From Streptomyces musisoli (lineage in GTDB: Bacteria > Actinomycetota > Actinomycetes > Streptomycetales > Streptomycetaceae): a DNA stretch of 64,000 nt. Where the stretch lies: positions 310,001 through 374,000 of the forward strand of contig NZ_JAERRH010000002.1 in the NCBI RefSeq assembly GCF_016741855.1. Reading direction: 5' to 3'. The position numbers were made by a program, and so were the translations under genes. The notes under the pieces were generated by a model. The model searched no databases. It was not told the origin of the DNA and saw nothing but the letters and a program-made list of their open reading frames with translations. Shown one piece after another: positions 8,193 through 15,811 of the stretch; within the stretch, counting starts at the first letter, position 1, and each line of letters starts with the position of its first letter.

Positions 8193-10427
8193 TCACCGCT
8201 CCCTGACCAGCGCCGCGTACGCGCCGCCGTGCGCCACCAGCTCCTCGTGCCGCCCGCGCTCCACGACCGTGCCGTGTTCGAGGACGACGATCTCGTCGCT
8301 GTCGCGGACCGTGCTCAGCCGGTGCGCGATCACCACACAGGCGCAGCCGCGCCGTCGCAGGTTGTCCATCACGACCAGCTCGGTCTCCGCGTCCAGTGCG
8401 CTGGTCACCTCGTCCAGCACGAGGATGCTCGGCCGGCGCACCAACGCCCGGGCGATCTCCAGGCGCTGGCGCTGCCCGCCGGAGAAGTTCCGGCCGTCCT
8501 GCTCGACCGCGCTGTGGATGCCGCCGGGCCGGCGCATCACCACGTCGTACAGGGCCGCGTCCCGCAGCGCCTCCACCACGGCCTCGTCGGGGATCGACGG
8601 GTCCCACAGGGCCACGTTGTCGCGGACCGACCCCTCGAACAGGAAGACGTCCTGGTCGACGAAGGAGACCGAGGCGGCGAGCGTGCCGCGCGGGATGTCC
8701 TCCAGCCGGCGGCCGTCGATGCGGATCACCCCGTCCCACGGTGTGTACAGGCCGGAGATGAGCCGGGAGACCGTGGACTTGCCGCTGCCCGAGCCGCCGA
8801 CCAGCGCCACCTGCCGGCCGGGGCCGACGGTCAGGTCGAACCCGCTGAGCAGCGGCTGGTCGAGCGGGCTGTAGCCGAAGGTGATGTTCTCCAGCTCGAC
8901 GTGCCCGTGCAGCCGGCGGGTCGAGTCGCCGCCGCCGGGGCGGGCGTAGAGCGGGTCGGCCCGGAAGTTCTCCACGTCCTTCAGCCGGGCCACGTCGGCC
9001 GCGAAGTCCTGGATGCGGCCCGCCACGCCGTTGAGCCGGGTCAGCGGCGCGGTGAAGCGGGTGACCAGCGCCTGGAACGCGACCAGCAGACCGACCGAGA
9101 TGTGCCCCTCGACCGCGCGCAGGCCGCCGATCCACAGGATGAGCGCGCTGTTGAAGGTGGCGAGCGTCGGGGCCACCACGCCGAGCCAGGCGCTCGGCAC
9201 GCCGAGCCGCTGCTGCTCCTCCAGCGTCGTGGAGTGCTGGCCGGCCCACTTGCGGAAGTAGCCGTCCTCGCCGCCGGTCGCCTTCATCGTCTCGATCAGC
9301 TGGAGGCCGGTGTAGGAGGTGTTGGTGAGGCGGGCGGTGTCCGCGCGCAGCTTCGCCGTCCGGGTCGCGCGCAGCCGTACGACGAGCCGCATGGCCACCA
9401 CGTTCAGCAGGGCCACGGCGATGCCGACGAACGTCAGCTGCGGATCGTAGGTGTAGAGCAGGAGCGCGTACAGGACGACCACGATCGCGTCCACGCCGGC
9501 CGCCGCGAGGTCGCGGGCCAGGGTCTCGGCGACCTGGTCGTTGGACTGGAGGCGCTGCACCAGGTCGGCGGGGGAGCGCTGGGAGAAGAACGTCACCGGC
9601 AGCCGCAGCAGATGGCGCAGGAAGCGGGCGCTGGAGAGGGTGGAGGAGATGATCCGCCCGTGCAGCAGGTTGGCCTGCTGGAGCCAGGTCAGCACCAGGG
9701 TGAGCAGCACACAGGCGGCCATGGAGGTGAACAGCACGTCCAGCAGTGAGGTGCGCCCGCCGATGAGGAACATGTCGATGTAGGTGCGGCTGAGCGCGGG
9801 CACGGCCGCGCCGACCGCGACCAGCAGCAGGCTGGCCAGGACCGCCGCGGGGAGCGTGCCGGCGGTGCCGCGCAGCCGGGCCGGCATGGCGCCGAGCACG
9901 CCCGGCCGGCGCCCGCCGCGGGTGAAGCCCTCGCCGGGCTCCAGCACCAGCACGACACCGGTGAAGCTGCCGTCGAACTCCTCCGTGGGCACGAAACGGC
10001 GGCCCTTGGCGGGGTCGTTGACGTACACACCGCGCCGGCCGAAGCGGCGGCCCATACCGTCGTAGACGACGTAGTGGTTGAACTCCCAGAACAGGATCGC
10101 CGGCGCCCGCACCTCGGCGAGGGCGGCCAGGTCCATCTGCATGCCCTTGGCCGTCAGTCCGTAACTTCGGGCGGCCTTCAGCAGGTTGGAGGCGCGTGAG
10201 CCGTCGCGGGAGACACCGCAGGCGATGCGCAGCTCCTCCAGCGGGACGTGCCGGCCGTAGTGGCCGAGGACCATCGCGAGGGAGGCGGCGCCGCACTCGA
10301 CGGCCTCCATCTGGAGCACGGTGGGCGTACGGACCGTGCCGGTACGGGACTTGGGGACGGGCCGCTTCGCGGGAGCCGCCCGTCTGCGGCCACGGGTTTC
10401 CTGGGCATTTCCCACGGGAGGGGTCAC
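8193..10427 (-). CDS. C39 peptidase-containing ABC transporter (NHLM-type peptide processing and export)
   Basis: A 744-residue peptidase/permease/ATPase fusion. The N-terminal C39 protease has catalytic Cys in LQMEAVECGAASLAM, catalytic His in FNHYVVYDG and the Asp motif NDPAKG. This domain cuts leaders after Gly-Gly. The ABC membrane domain follows (VTFFSQRSPADLVQR region). The ATPase has Walker A GGSGSGKST, signature FSGGQRQRLEIARAL, Walker B ILVLDEVTSALD and IAHRLST. The start is GTG 10427, whose GTGA overlaps the stop of the HlyD gene (10424-10426). Longer in-frame starts exist but lie inside that gene. The likely substrate is the double-glycine peptide encoded at 11368-11586, the first gene of the same operon. 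Confidence 0.9.
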   Translation of the reverse strand: MTPPVGNAQETRGRRRAAPAKRPVPKSRTGTVRTPTVLQMEAVECGAASLAMVLGHYGRHVPLEELRIACGVSRDGSRASNLLKAARSYGLTAKGMQMDLAALAEVRAPAILFWEFNHYVVYDGMGRRFGRRGVYVNDPAKGRRFVPTEEFDGSFTGVVLVLEPGEGFTRGGRRPGVLGAMPARLRGTAGTLPAAVLASLLLVAVGAAVPALSRTYIDMFLIGGRTSLLDVLFTSMAACVLLTLVLTWLQQANLLHGRIISSTLSSARFLRHLLRLPVTFFSQRSPADLVQRLQSNDQVAETLARDLAAAGVDAIVVVLYALLLYTYDPQLTFVGIAVALLNVVAMRLVVRLRATRTAKLRADTARLTNTSYTGLQLIETMKATGGEDGYFRKWAGQHSTTLEEQQRLGVPSAWLGVVAPTLATFNSALILWIGGLRAVEGHISVGLLVAFQALVTRFTAPLTRLNGVAGRIQDFAADVARLKDVENFRADPLYARPGGGDSTRRLHGHVELENITFGYSPLDQPLLSGFDLTVGPGRQVALVGGSGSGKSTVSRLISGLYTPWDGVIRIDGRRLEDIPRGTLAASVSFVDQDVFLFEGSVRDNVALWDPSIPDEAVVEALRDAALYDVVMRRPGGIHSAVEQDGRNFSGGQRQRLEIARALVRRPSILVLDEVTSALDAETELVVMDNLRRRGCACVVIAHRLSTVRDSDEIVVLEHGTVVERGRHEELVAHGGAYAALVRER

Positions 10428-11230
10428 GGGAGCAGCCAATCGACGGGGTGCTGGTCGGCGAGGCGGACGGAGCCGGTGGCGAGGGTCATGGAGTCGAGCC
10501 GGAACGGCGGCCCGCCGGCGGTCGACCACCGGTAACCGCTCTTCGTGGCCGACGACTCCTCGAGTTCCACCAGGACGGCCACCGGACGGCCCTTACGGGT
10601 GAACTGCTCGCCGAGCTGGCTGTCGCCGAGGAACGCGGCGATCGACTGCGCGGACTGCGCGGTGCGGTCCACCGCCTTCACCTCGCCGCGCAGGACGCCG
10701 TACTGCTCCGTCGGCACGGAGGACACGGTCAGGTCGACCGAGGCGTGGGCCGGGATGGCGGCGGCGTTCTCGGCGGGCACGTACACGGTCGCGTACAGCG
10801 GGTCGGAGGCATGGGCGACCTTCTCGACCGCGGCGATCGTGGTGCCGGTCCGGACGATCTGCCCGATGTCGGCGGCGAGGGTGGTCACCCGCCCGGCGGC
10901 GACGGTCCGCACCACGGAGTCCCCCTTGTCCGTACGGACCTGAAGCACCGGGGCGTTCGCGGACAGCCGTTGGCCCTGCTTGGCCAGAACGGCCGTCACC
11001 TGCCCGGACACCGGGCTCTGGAGCAGGTAACTGCCCTGCCCGTGGGTGAGGATGGCCGGCGCGCCGACCGTGGAGGCGACCGAGCCGGTCACCGCCCACA
11101 CGGAGGCGGCGGCCATGACGACGACGGTGACGCCCAGCGCGAGCCAGCCCTGGGGACGGGCGAGCCGCACCGGAAGGTCCAGCTCCTCCGGTGACTGGAG
11201 CTTGGCGAGGGCCTGTTGGCGGAACTGCAC
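10424..11230 (-). CDS. HlyD-type adaptor (NHLM bacteriocin system secretion protein)
   Basis: A 268-residue membrane-fusion/adaptor protein. A short cytoplasmic head (FRQQALAKLQSPEELDLPVR) is followed by one transmembrane segment (LALGVTVVVMAAASVWAVTG, about residues 32-51). An extracytoplasmic biotinyl/lipoyl-like hairpin domain comes next (SPVSGQVTAVLAKQGQRL; GRVTTLAADIGQIVRTGTTI). In NHLM-type systems this protein accompanies the two ABC subunits encoded downstream. Its start is GTG 11230, preceded by GAGGGAAG. The same GGGAAGTTCC leader sequence precedes the peptide gene start, so the two ribosome sites are almost identical. Its last codon overlaps the GTG start of the C39 transporter. 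A perfect 14-bp hairpin lies between the peptide gene and this gene and may limit its expression. Confidence 0.85.
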   Translation of the reverse strand: MQFRQQALAKLQSPEELDLPVRLARPQGWLALGVTVVVMAAASVWAVTGSVASTVGAPAILTHGQGSYLLQSPVSGQVTAVLAKQGQRLSANAPVLQVRTDKGDSVVRTVAAGRVTTLAADIGQIVRTGTTIAAVEKVAHASDPLYATVYVPAENAAAIPAHASVDLTVSSVPTEQYGVLRGEVKAVDRTAQSAQSIAAFLGDSQLGEQFTRKGRPVAVLVELEESSATKSGYRWSTAGGPPFRLDSMTLATGSVRLADQHPVDWLLP

Positions 11231-11310
11231 GGAACTTCCCTCACCTGTGGGAGAGACGCATGTGTTTCAGCGGCACATGTGGTGCGGGGACACCTGTGTG
11301 TTTCGGACAT

Positions 11311-11351
11311 CCGAGAGTCCCGGAACCGAGGGACGGCTCCGGGACTCTCGG
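11311..11351 (-). terminator. Perfect 14-bp hairpin between peptide gene and export genes
   Basis: CCGAGAGTCCCGGA (11311-11324) pairs perfectly with TCCGGGACTCTCGG (11338-11351) around a 13-base loop. It lies 16 bases beyond the stop of the peptide gene and about 80 bases before the HlyD start. There is no U-run, as is usual in Streptomyces. Probable role: partial terminator or mRNA-stabilising stem giving more peptide than transporter. Confidence 0.75.
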
Positions 11352-11367
11352 TTACACCGAGGTGCGA

Positions 11368-11586
11368 TCAGAGACCGGCGACCAGGCCGTTGATCGGGGC
11401 GGTGTGCAGGCCGGTGACACCCTCGACGGTGCCGACGACCGTGTTCACCAGACCGGACACGCCCGGGGCAACCTGGTTCACGGTGCCCAGGGTGCTGTTG
11501 AGGGTGTTCACGGACAGGCCGCCGGAAACGTTGTCCAGCTCGGCGTCCGAGATCTCGACGGTCTCGACCTGGGGGGTGGAGTTCAT
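11368..11586 (-). CDS. Double-glycine-leader secreted peptide precursor, cysteine-free core
   Basis: A 72-residue peptide. The N-terminal 23 residues are an acidic leader ending ELDNVSGG, matching the consensus cut by C39 peptidases. The remaining 49-residue core starts LSVNTLNSTLG. It is rich in Val, Thr, Asn, Gly and Leu, contains no Cys, Lys or Arg, and has one His and one Glu. ATG 11586 is preferred over ATG 11604 because AAGGGAAG lies just upstream of 11586. The gene heads the operon for two ABC transporters and an HlyD adaptor. Absence of Cys excludes lanthionine bridges, and no modifying enzyme lies nearby. It is therefore probably exported unmodified or only dehydrated. Function is unknown: bacteriocin, signal or surface-active/assembling peptide are all possible. 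Genome annotations may label such genes type A2 lantipeptide on the leader alone. Confidence 0.85.
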   Translation of the reverse strand: MNSTPQVETVEISDAELDNVSGGLSVNTLNSTLGTVNQVAPGVSGLVNTVVGTVEGVTGLHTAPINGLVAGL

Positions 11587-12041
11587 GGTGGAACTTCCCT
11601 TCATATGGATATTTCACAAGGGGGAGAGCGGCCCCCTCTGGGGACAGACGGACGGCCGCGACCGAGGGCGCCGGGCCTTTCGTCTCCGGAAGGCCCGCCG
11701 AACCCCTGCGGTGCGATGGATCAAAGCACGCACGAGGGGCGCGCTTCCAATCAATCAGGCCTCTCACCTGGGCACTTGGCTCACGAAGGGGTACATCCGT
11801 GCAGGAGCGCGCACGGCATGTCGGCTACTCCTTCACATGCCGCACGGCATCGTCGCGTCGGGTGCCTTGTCCACGGCAACGCGAATCCGGCACTCCTCGC
11901 CAATGACCTGTCAGGGGGCGCGCGGATGTGCAGATCCCCGGACGCCGGTGACGTCACTGGGCATGGGATGTGCAGATTCCCTGAAGGTGGGATTCCGCTT
12001 AGGGTTGGGAACTGACCGTTACTGATCGGTAGCCGAGCGTG
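11587..12041 (-). promoter_or_regulatory. Upstream region of the peptide-export operon
   Basis: These 455 bases contain no credible gene. They must hold the promoter of the minus-strand peptide operon, but I cannot point to a convincing -10/-35 pair. Two structures are visible. CGGGCCTT (11672-11679) pairs with AAGGCCCG (11690-11697) in the probable leader. A 16-base direct repeat is GGATGTGCAGATCCCC at 11924-11939 and GGATGTGCAGATTCCC at 11966-11981. Base composition falls relative to the genes, especially around 11,750-12,030. Confidence 0.45.
11924..11981. repeat. 16-bp direct repeat pair, 42 bp apart (possible operator)
   Basis: GGATGTGCAGATCCCC (11924-11939) and GGATGTGCAGATTCCC (11966-11981) differ at one base. 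Their starts are 42 bp apart, four helical turns, so a dimeric or tetrameric regulator could bind both on one face. They lie about 340-395 bp upstream of the peptide gene start and just downstream of the thioesterase stop. Confidence 0.4.
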
Positions 12042-12455
12042 TCAGCCCAGAATCGCGTAGACCGTGCTCGCCCGGGCGGCGAGCGCCCCCGAGGCGGCAT
12101 CGCTCAACGTGACATCCGCGAACGCCATCCTCCGGCCCAGTTTCGTCAGGACCGCTTCGATCAGGACATCCGAACCGGTCACCGCCCGCTGGAACGAGGT
12201 CGACTGCTGGACCGTCGTCATCGGCACGAACCCGCCCCGGGCGGCCGAGACCGCGATCACCGTCGCCGTGTCGGCCGCCGCCATCAGCGCCTGGCCCGAC
12301 AGCCCGCCGCCCTCCCGGGCCAGCCGGTCCGACCAGGGCAGACGCAGCACGGCCCGGTCCTCGCCCACCGTCTCCACGGTGAGCCCCAGATCGAGCACCC
12401 AGGGGGCGAAGTTGGCGGAGAGGATCTTGTCGGCTTCGGCGGAGGTCATCGTCAT
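12042..12455 (-). CDS. PaaI family hotdog-fold thioesterase
   Basis: A 137-residue hotdog protein. The family signature region GGGLSGQALMAAADTATVIAV is present. It corresponds to the HG/N-containing helix of PaaI-type acyl-CoA thioesterases, with Ser-Gly-Gln in place of the more usual His-Gly. It is followed by TTVQQSTSFQRAVTGSDVLIEA and a C-terminal strand ending ARASTVYAILG. Family members hydrolyse acyl-CoA thioesters in the cytoplasm; the substrate is unknown here. ATG 12455 gives the expected family length, and a second ATG two codons later is possible. The gene diverges from the secreted protease gene and is followed on the same strand, after 455 bases, by the peptide operon. Nothing ties it to that operon. 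Confidence 0.8.
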   Translation of the reverse strand: MTMTSAEADKILSANFAPWVLDLGLTVETVGEDRAVLRLPWSDRLAREGGGLSGQALMAAADTATVIAVSAARGGFVPMTTVQQSTSFQRAVTGSDVLIEAVLTKLGRRMAFADVTLSDAASGALAARASTVYAILG

Positions 12456-12644
12456 ATGGGGGATTGTTCCCGGCCGCCCACCACGACACGCGGCGCATGG
12501 CCGATTCGCCGCCCCCGGGAAGCGGAATTGAACACGCCGCGCGGCCGGTGCGTACTCACGGCCATCCAGGCGCCCCGATACCAACCCCCCGAACACGAAC
12601 TGCCCATGAGCGGCAGACCCCCCGTCCCCAGGAGGTCGAGAAGT

Positions 12645-14129
12645 TTGAGTCACAAGCGAATGCCCAAGCGCAAGGCGGCGATAGCGGTGGGCGGTGTCGC
12701 GGCGCTCGGGGCGGCGGCCCTGCTGCTGCCCAACGCCAACGCCTCCCAGGACCAGGACAACGCGACCGCGGGCGGCACGGCGGGCGCCAGGACCATGAAG
12801 GCCGCGGACGCCTCGGGCCTCGCCGCCCAGCTGGAGAAGATGCTGGGCGACGCCTTCGCCGGCTCCTACTACGACAGCGGCAAGCAGCAGCTCGTCGTCA
12901 ACGTGGTCAACGGCGACGACAACCTCGTCGTCCAGGCGAAGAAGGCGGGCGCGGTCGTCCGCCAGGTCGAGAACAGCACCGCCGAACTCAAGGCCGCCGC
13001 CAGGACGCTGAAGACCAAGGCGACCATCCCCGGCACCTCCTGGGCCGTCGACCCGCGCACGGACAAGGTGCTCGTCACCGCCGACTCGACCGTCACCGGC
13101 GCCAAGTGGGACCGGCTCCAGTCCACCGTGCAGAGCCTCGGCTCCGGCACGGCCACGCTGAAGAAGTCCTCCGGCACGTTCAAGACGTTCGTCTCGGGCG
13201 GCGACGCCATCTTCTCCCAGGTGCAGGGCGGCAACGTCCGCTGCTCCCTCGGGTTCAACGTGACCGCATCCGACGGCAGCCCCGCCTTCCTGACGGCCGG
13301 TCACTGCGGGGTCGCCGCCAAGGACTGGTCCGACTCCGAGACCGGGCAGCCCATCGCCACCGTCGACCAGGCCACCTTCCCGGGCGCGGGCGACTTCTCC
13401 CTCGTCAAGTACAACGACGCGGGCACTCAGGCGCCCAGCGAGGTCAACACCGGCAACGGCCAGACCGTGCAGATCAACCAGGCCGCGGACGCCACCGTCG
13501 GCACCACCGTGTTCCGGATGGGCTCCACCACCGGGCTGCACGACGGCCAGGTCACCGGCCTGGACGCCACCGTCAACTTCCAGAGCGAGACCGACCCGGG
13601 CGGCGTGGACACCGTCACCGGCCTCATCCAGACGAACGTCTGCGCCGAACCGGGCGACAGCGGAGGCTCCCTGTTCACCCAGGACGGCAGCGCCCTCGGC
13701 CTCACCTCCGGCGGCAGCGGCGACTGCAAGAGCGGCGGCGAGACCTTCTTCCAGCCCGTCACCACCGCCCTCCAGGCCACCGGCGCGACCCTCGGCAACG
13801 GCGGCAATGGCGGCAACGGAGCCGGCGAGGCAGGCAACGGCAACGGCGCCGGTGACCAGGCCGGTGCGGGCGATCAGGCCGGTGCCGGTGACCAGGCCGG
13901 TGCCGGCGATCAGGCGGGCGGCGAGGCCGGGGCTGGTGCCGGTGACCAGGCCGGTGCGGGCGGCGAGGCCGGTGCCGGTGACCAGGCGGGTGCCGGTGAC
14001 CAGGCCGGTGCCGGTGGCGACCAGATCGGCGGCGGCGCCGACCCGTCCGGCTCGGCCGGCTCCGCGGGCGACCAGTCCGGCAGCGGTACGGCGCACGACG
14101 GATCCTCGTCCCTCACCGGGAACCACTGA
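12645..14129 (+). CDS. Secreted S1 (streptogrisin/alpha-lytic-like) serine protease with repetitive tail
   Basis: About 494 residues. A basic N-terminus and hydrophobic stretch (AIAVGGVAALGAAALLLPNANA) form a Sec signal. A pro-region follows (about 45-190). The trypsin-fold domain has His in LTAGHCG, Asp in GDFSLVKY and Ser in CAEPGDSGGSL. Cys residues flanking these sites match the disulphides of the family. After the protease domain there is a Gly/Asn linker and a long tail of GDQAGA/GEAGAG repeats. TTG 12645 is chosen because AGGAGG (12630-12635) lies nine bases upstream; ATG 12606 in the same frame is the alternative. The enzyme should be secreted and self-processed. It diverges from the thioesterase gene. 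The tail may act as a cell-wall or glycan spacer; this is inference. Confidence 0.88.
   Translation: MSHKRMPKRKAAIAVGGVAALGAAALLLPNANASQDQDNATAGGTAGARTMKAADASGLAAQLEKMLGDAFAGSYYDSGKQQLVVNVVNGDDNLVVQAKKAGAVVRQVENSTAELKAAARTLKTKATIPGTSWAVDPRTDKVLVTADSTVTGAKWDRLQSTVQSLGSGTATLKKSSGTFKTFVSGGDAIFSQVQGGNVRCSLGFNVTASDGSPAFLTAGHCGVAAKDWSDSETGQPIATVDQATFPGAGDFSLVKYNDAGTQAPSEVNTGNGQTVQINQAADATVGTTVFRMGSTTGLHDGQVTGLDATVNFQSETDPGGVDTVTGLIQTNVCAEPGDSGGSLFTQDGSALGLTSGGSGDCKSGGETFFQPVTTALQATGATLGNGGNGGNGAGEAGNGNGAGDQAGAGDQAGAGDQAGAGDQAGGEAGAGAGDQAGAGGEAGAGDQAGAGDQAGAGGDQIGGGADPSGSAGSAGDQSGSGTAHDGSSSLTGNH
13848..14036 (+). repeat. 18-bp in-frame repeats in the protease tail
   Basis: GGTGACCAGGCCGGTGCC-like 18-base units (Gly-Asp-Gln-Ala-Gly-Ala) recur with variants GEAGAG and GGDQ across the C-terminal tail of the protease gene. 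All units are multiples of three, so copy-number change would keep the frame. Confidence 0.8.
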
Positions 14130-14165
14130 GCCGATCCTCACGGGTACTCGCCGGGCCGTCCTCCG

Positions 14166-14340
14166 ACGGCAGCCGCTGACGGGGGCTCACCGAGCCGTCC
14201 CGCACGGCAGCCGCTCACGGGTACTCACCGGGCCGTTCTTAGACGGCAGCCGCTCACGGGTACTCACCGGGCCGTTCTTAGACGGCAGCCGCTGACGGGG
14301 GCTCACCGAGCCGTCCCGCACGGCCGTCGCTGAGCGGTTA
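14166..14340. repeat. 38/39-bp tandem repeat after the protease gene
   Basis: Units starting ACGGCAGCCGCT begin at 14166, 14204, 14243 and 14282, with a degenerate fifth copy at 14320. Two variants alternate in an A-B-B-A order: A carries GACGGGGGCTCACCGAGCCG and B carries CACGGGTACTCACCGGGCCG. Copies 2 and 3 are identical over their length. No coding potential is apparent. Confidence 0.8.
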
Positions 14341-14400
14341 TCGGACGGCGGCCACCGAGCCCGCCCCTGGTGCCGGCACCGAGCGGACCGGCACCTTGTG

Positions 14401-14440
14401 CTCCCCGCCGGCCTCCCCCCTCGGTCCGGCCGGCGGGGAG
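14401..14440. terminator. First of two adjacent hairpins
   Basis: CTCCCCGCCGGCC (14401-14413) pairs perfectly with GGCCGGCGGGGAG (14428-14440). The right arm shares two bases with the left arm of the next hairpin. The pair lies between the converging protease gene and the minus-strand remnant and probably works as a bidirectional terminator. Confidence 0.65.
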
Positions 14441-14474
14441 TGGTCCGGCCCTCCGACGGGAGGGCCGGACCACT
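14439..14474. terminator. Second hairpin, 16-bp perfect stem, GACG loop
   Basis: AGTGGTCCGGCCCTCC (14439-14454) pairs perfectly with GGAGGGCCGGACCACT (14459-14474) around a four-base loop. It ends 10 bases beyond the minus-strand stop codon at 14484-14486, the right place to terminate that transcript. Confidence 0.75.
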
Positions 14475-14483
14475 GTCATGTGG

Positions 14484-14729
14484 TCAGCCGTCGTCGCGGG
14501 CCCGCAGCGGCAGCACCGCCACGTCGTCCACCCGCTGCCGTGCCGCCGCGCTGCCGCGGACCACCTCGTCCGCCGGCCTCTCGGGCAGCTGGTCACCGAC
14601 GTCCGTGAGCAACTCGCCGAGACCGGCCGGCGCGTCCTCGATGGTCGTCACCAGCCGGGACGGGCCCGGACCGGTCTGCGGCGCGCCGTGCGCCGGCCGC
14701 CCGCATGTCCCCGTACGGCGGATGGCTCC
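14484..14729 (-). pseudogene. Possible C-terminal remnant of a PP2C/SpoIIE-type phosphatase
   Basis: The minus-strand frame from 14729 to the stop at 14484-14486 is open for 81 codons, with strong G/C third positions. It reads VTTIEDAPAGLGELLTDV and later RQRVDDVAVLPLRARDDG, then stops. The DDVAVLPLR ending resembles the last strand of SpoIIE/RsbU-type phosphatases. No start with a ribosome site or upstream phosphatase motifs can be found; the frame is closed by a stop at 14730-14732. A strong hairpin directly follows the stop, which argues that this was a genuine gene end. GTG 14651 would give a 55-residue product if it is a live small gene. The family assignment rests on one short motif and is tentative. 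Confidence 0.35.
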
Positions 14730-15811
14730 TCATACCCCGTCGGGCCGGCGACATGCCCTGGCCGGGGCCGGTCGAGTGAGCCGGGGCGCCTCGGCCGTGC
14801 GGGCGAAGCACGCGTGGTGCGCGGGTGCCTCATGTGCGCCCCCGTCGCGCCAGGATGGCTGATTCCATGCGTAGGAAAGTGAGCCGTCGATTCTCGGACC
14901 CCGGAGCCGCCGCGTGTCGCGGCCGCGGTGTACAGGGTGGCCGTGTGTGTCGTCGGCGGACCCGCAGCCGGCCCCGGCGTGTCGCGTCGCGGTTCCGGGC
15001 GGCGGCCGCGCGGCGGCCACCGGCCGGAACGTCACCCCGCATCAGTGGAGGTCCGGCCCGCCCGTCGAACAGGGTGGCGAAACGCAGGACCCGTGCAGCC
15101 CGGGGCCGAGGTGATTCCGGTCGACCTCCCGGCGGCAACTTTTTCCCGCGCGCCCGGTTTGCGGTTGAGGCGCGGGGGCACACGCGGGTGCGACGATCCG
15201 GCCGCGTCGTCGTGCGCGCGAGGGGCTTGAGGAAGTGGCCGGATGGTGACGCAAAAGCACAGGGGGAATACTCTCCGTTCAACTTCAGGGGGTTGCTTGC
15301 GTGTGACTCGCCGTGAAGACTGTGGCCGAGTTCCATCGAAACGAAGGTGTCCCGAGGTACGCATCATGCCAATCGTGGGGCGGCACGGCATGCGACTGCG
15401 TATTCTCACACCGCGTTTCGAACGGGCGGGGGCTGTGGGCCCCGCTGCCCGTGGCCGAGCCGGGAGGGTCCCGCGTGATCGTTGCGCGGGAGGAATCGCC
15501 GAGGGGATGGGTTATGTCGGGTTGGCGCGCCACACGACGAGGCTCGCTGCGGGGCCGTGGCCGGCCGCGCGGACGCCACGTTCCGCATCGCATGTGTTGA
15601 GGGCCTCCGGCCCGTCCCGGCAGCAGACCGACGGCGGCTGACCGCCCAGCCGCGTAAGAGGAAGGCCACCCGGGTCACGCGCTTTCCCGTCCGCATGTTC
15701 TCGGTGGTGGCACAGCCGTGCCCGGACCCGCCCACGGTCCGGCCGGCCCCGCCCCATGACGTCCCCCGTGTGTGACTCCTCCGTGCCCGCACGCGCTAGC
15801 AAGGAGACAAC
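14730..15811. other. 1.1-kb non-coding stretch upstream of the P450 gene
   Basis: Several open frames cross this stretch, but none has a credible start, family motif or consistent third-position G/C bias. The region around 15,240-15,420 is less G/C-rich than its surroundings, as regulatory DNA often is in this group. It contains two CAGGGGG heptamers (15260-15266 and 15286-15292) in direct orientation, 26 bp apart. It presumably holds the promoter and control sites of the peptide-synthesis cluster, and possibly decayed gene remains. Confidence 0.4.

Noticed and set aside
8193..10529. Longer N-terminus for the C39 ABC transporter from 10529
   Set aside because: The extra 34 residues are Arg/Pro-rich and lie inside the HlyD gene. 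GTG 10427 gives a standard GTGA coupling.
11368..11586. Lanthipeptide precursor
   Set aside because: The leader fits, but the core contains no cysteine and no lanthionine synthetase is encoded in the window, so lanthionine rings cannot form.
14166..14340. CRISPR array
   Set aside because: The 38/39-bp units are contiguous, with no unique spacers between them and no cas genes in the window.
15243..15641. Plus-strand frame of about 132 codons before the P450
   Set aside because: Third-position composition is not gene-like, residues are Arg/Gly-biased without motifs, and there is no ribosome site.
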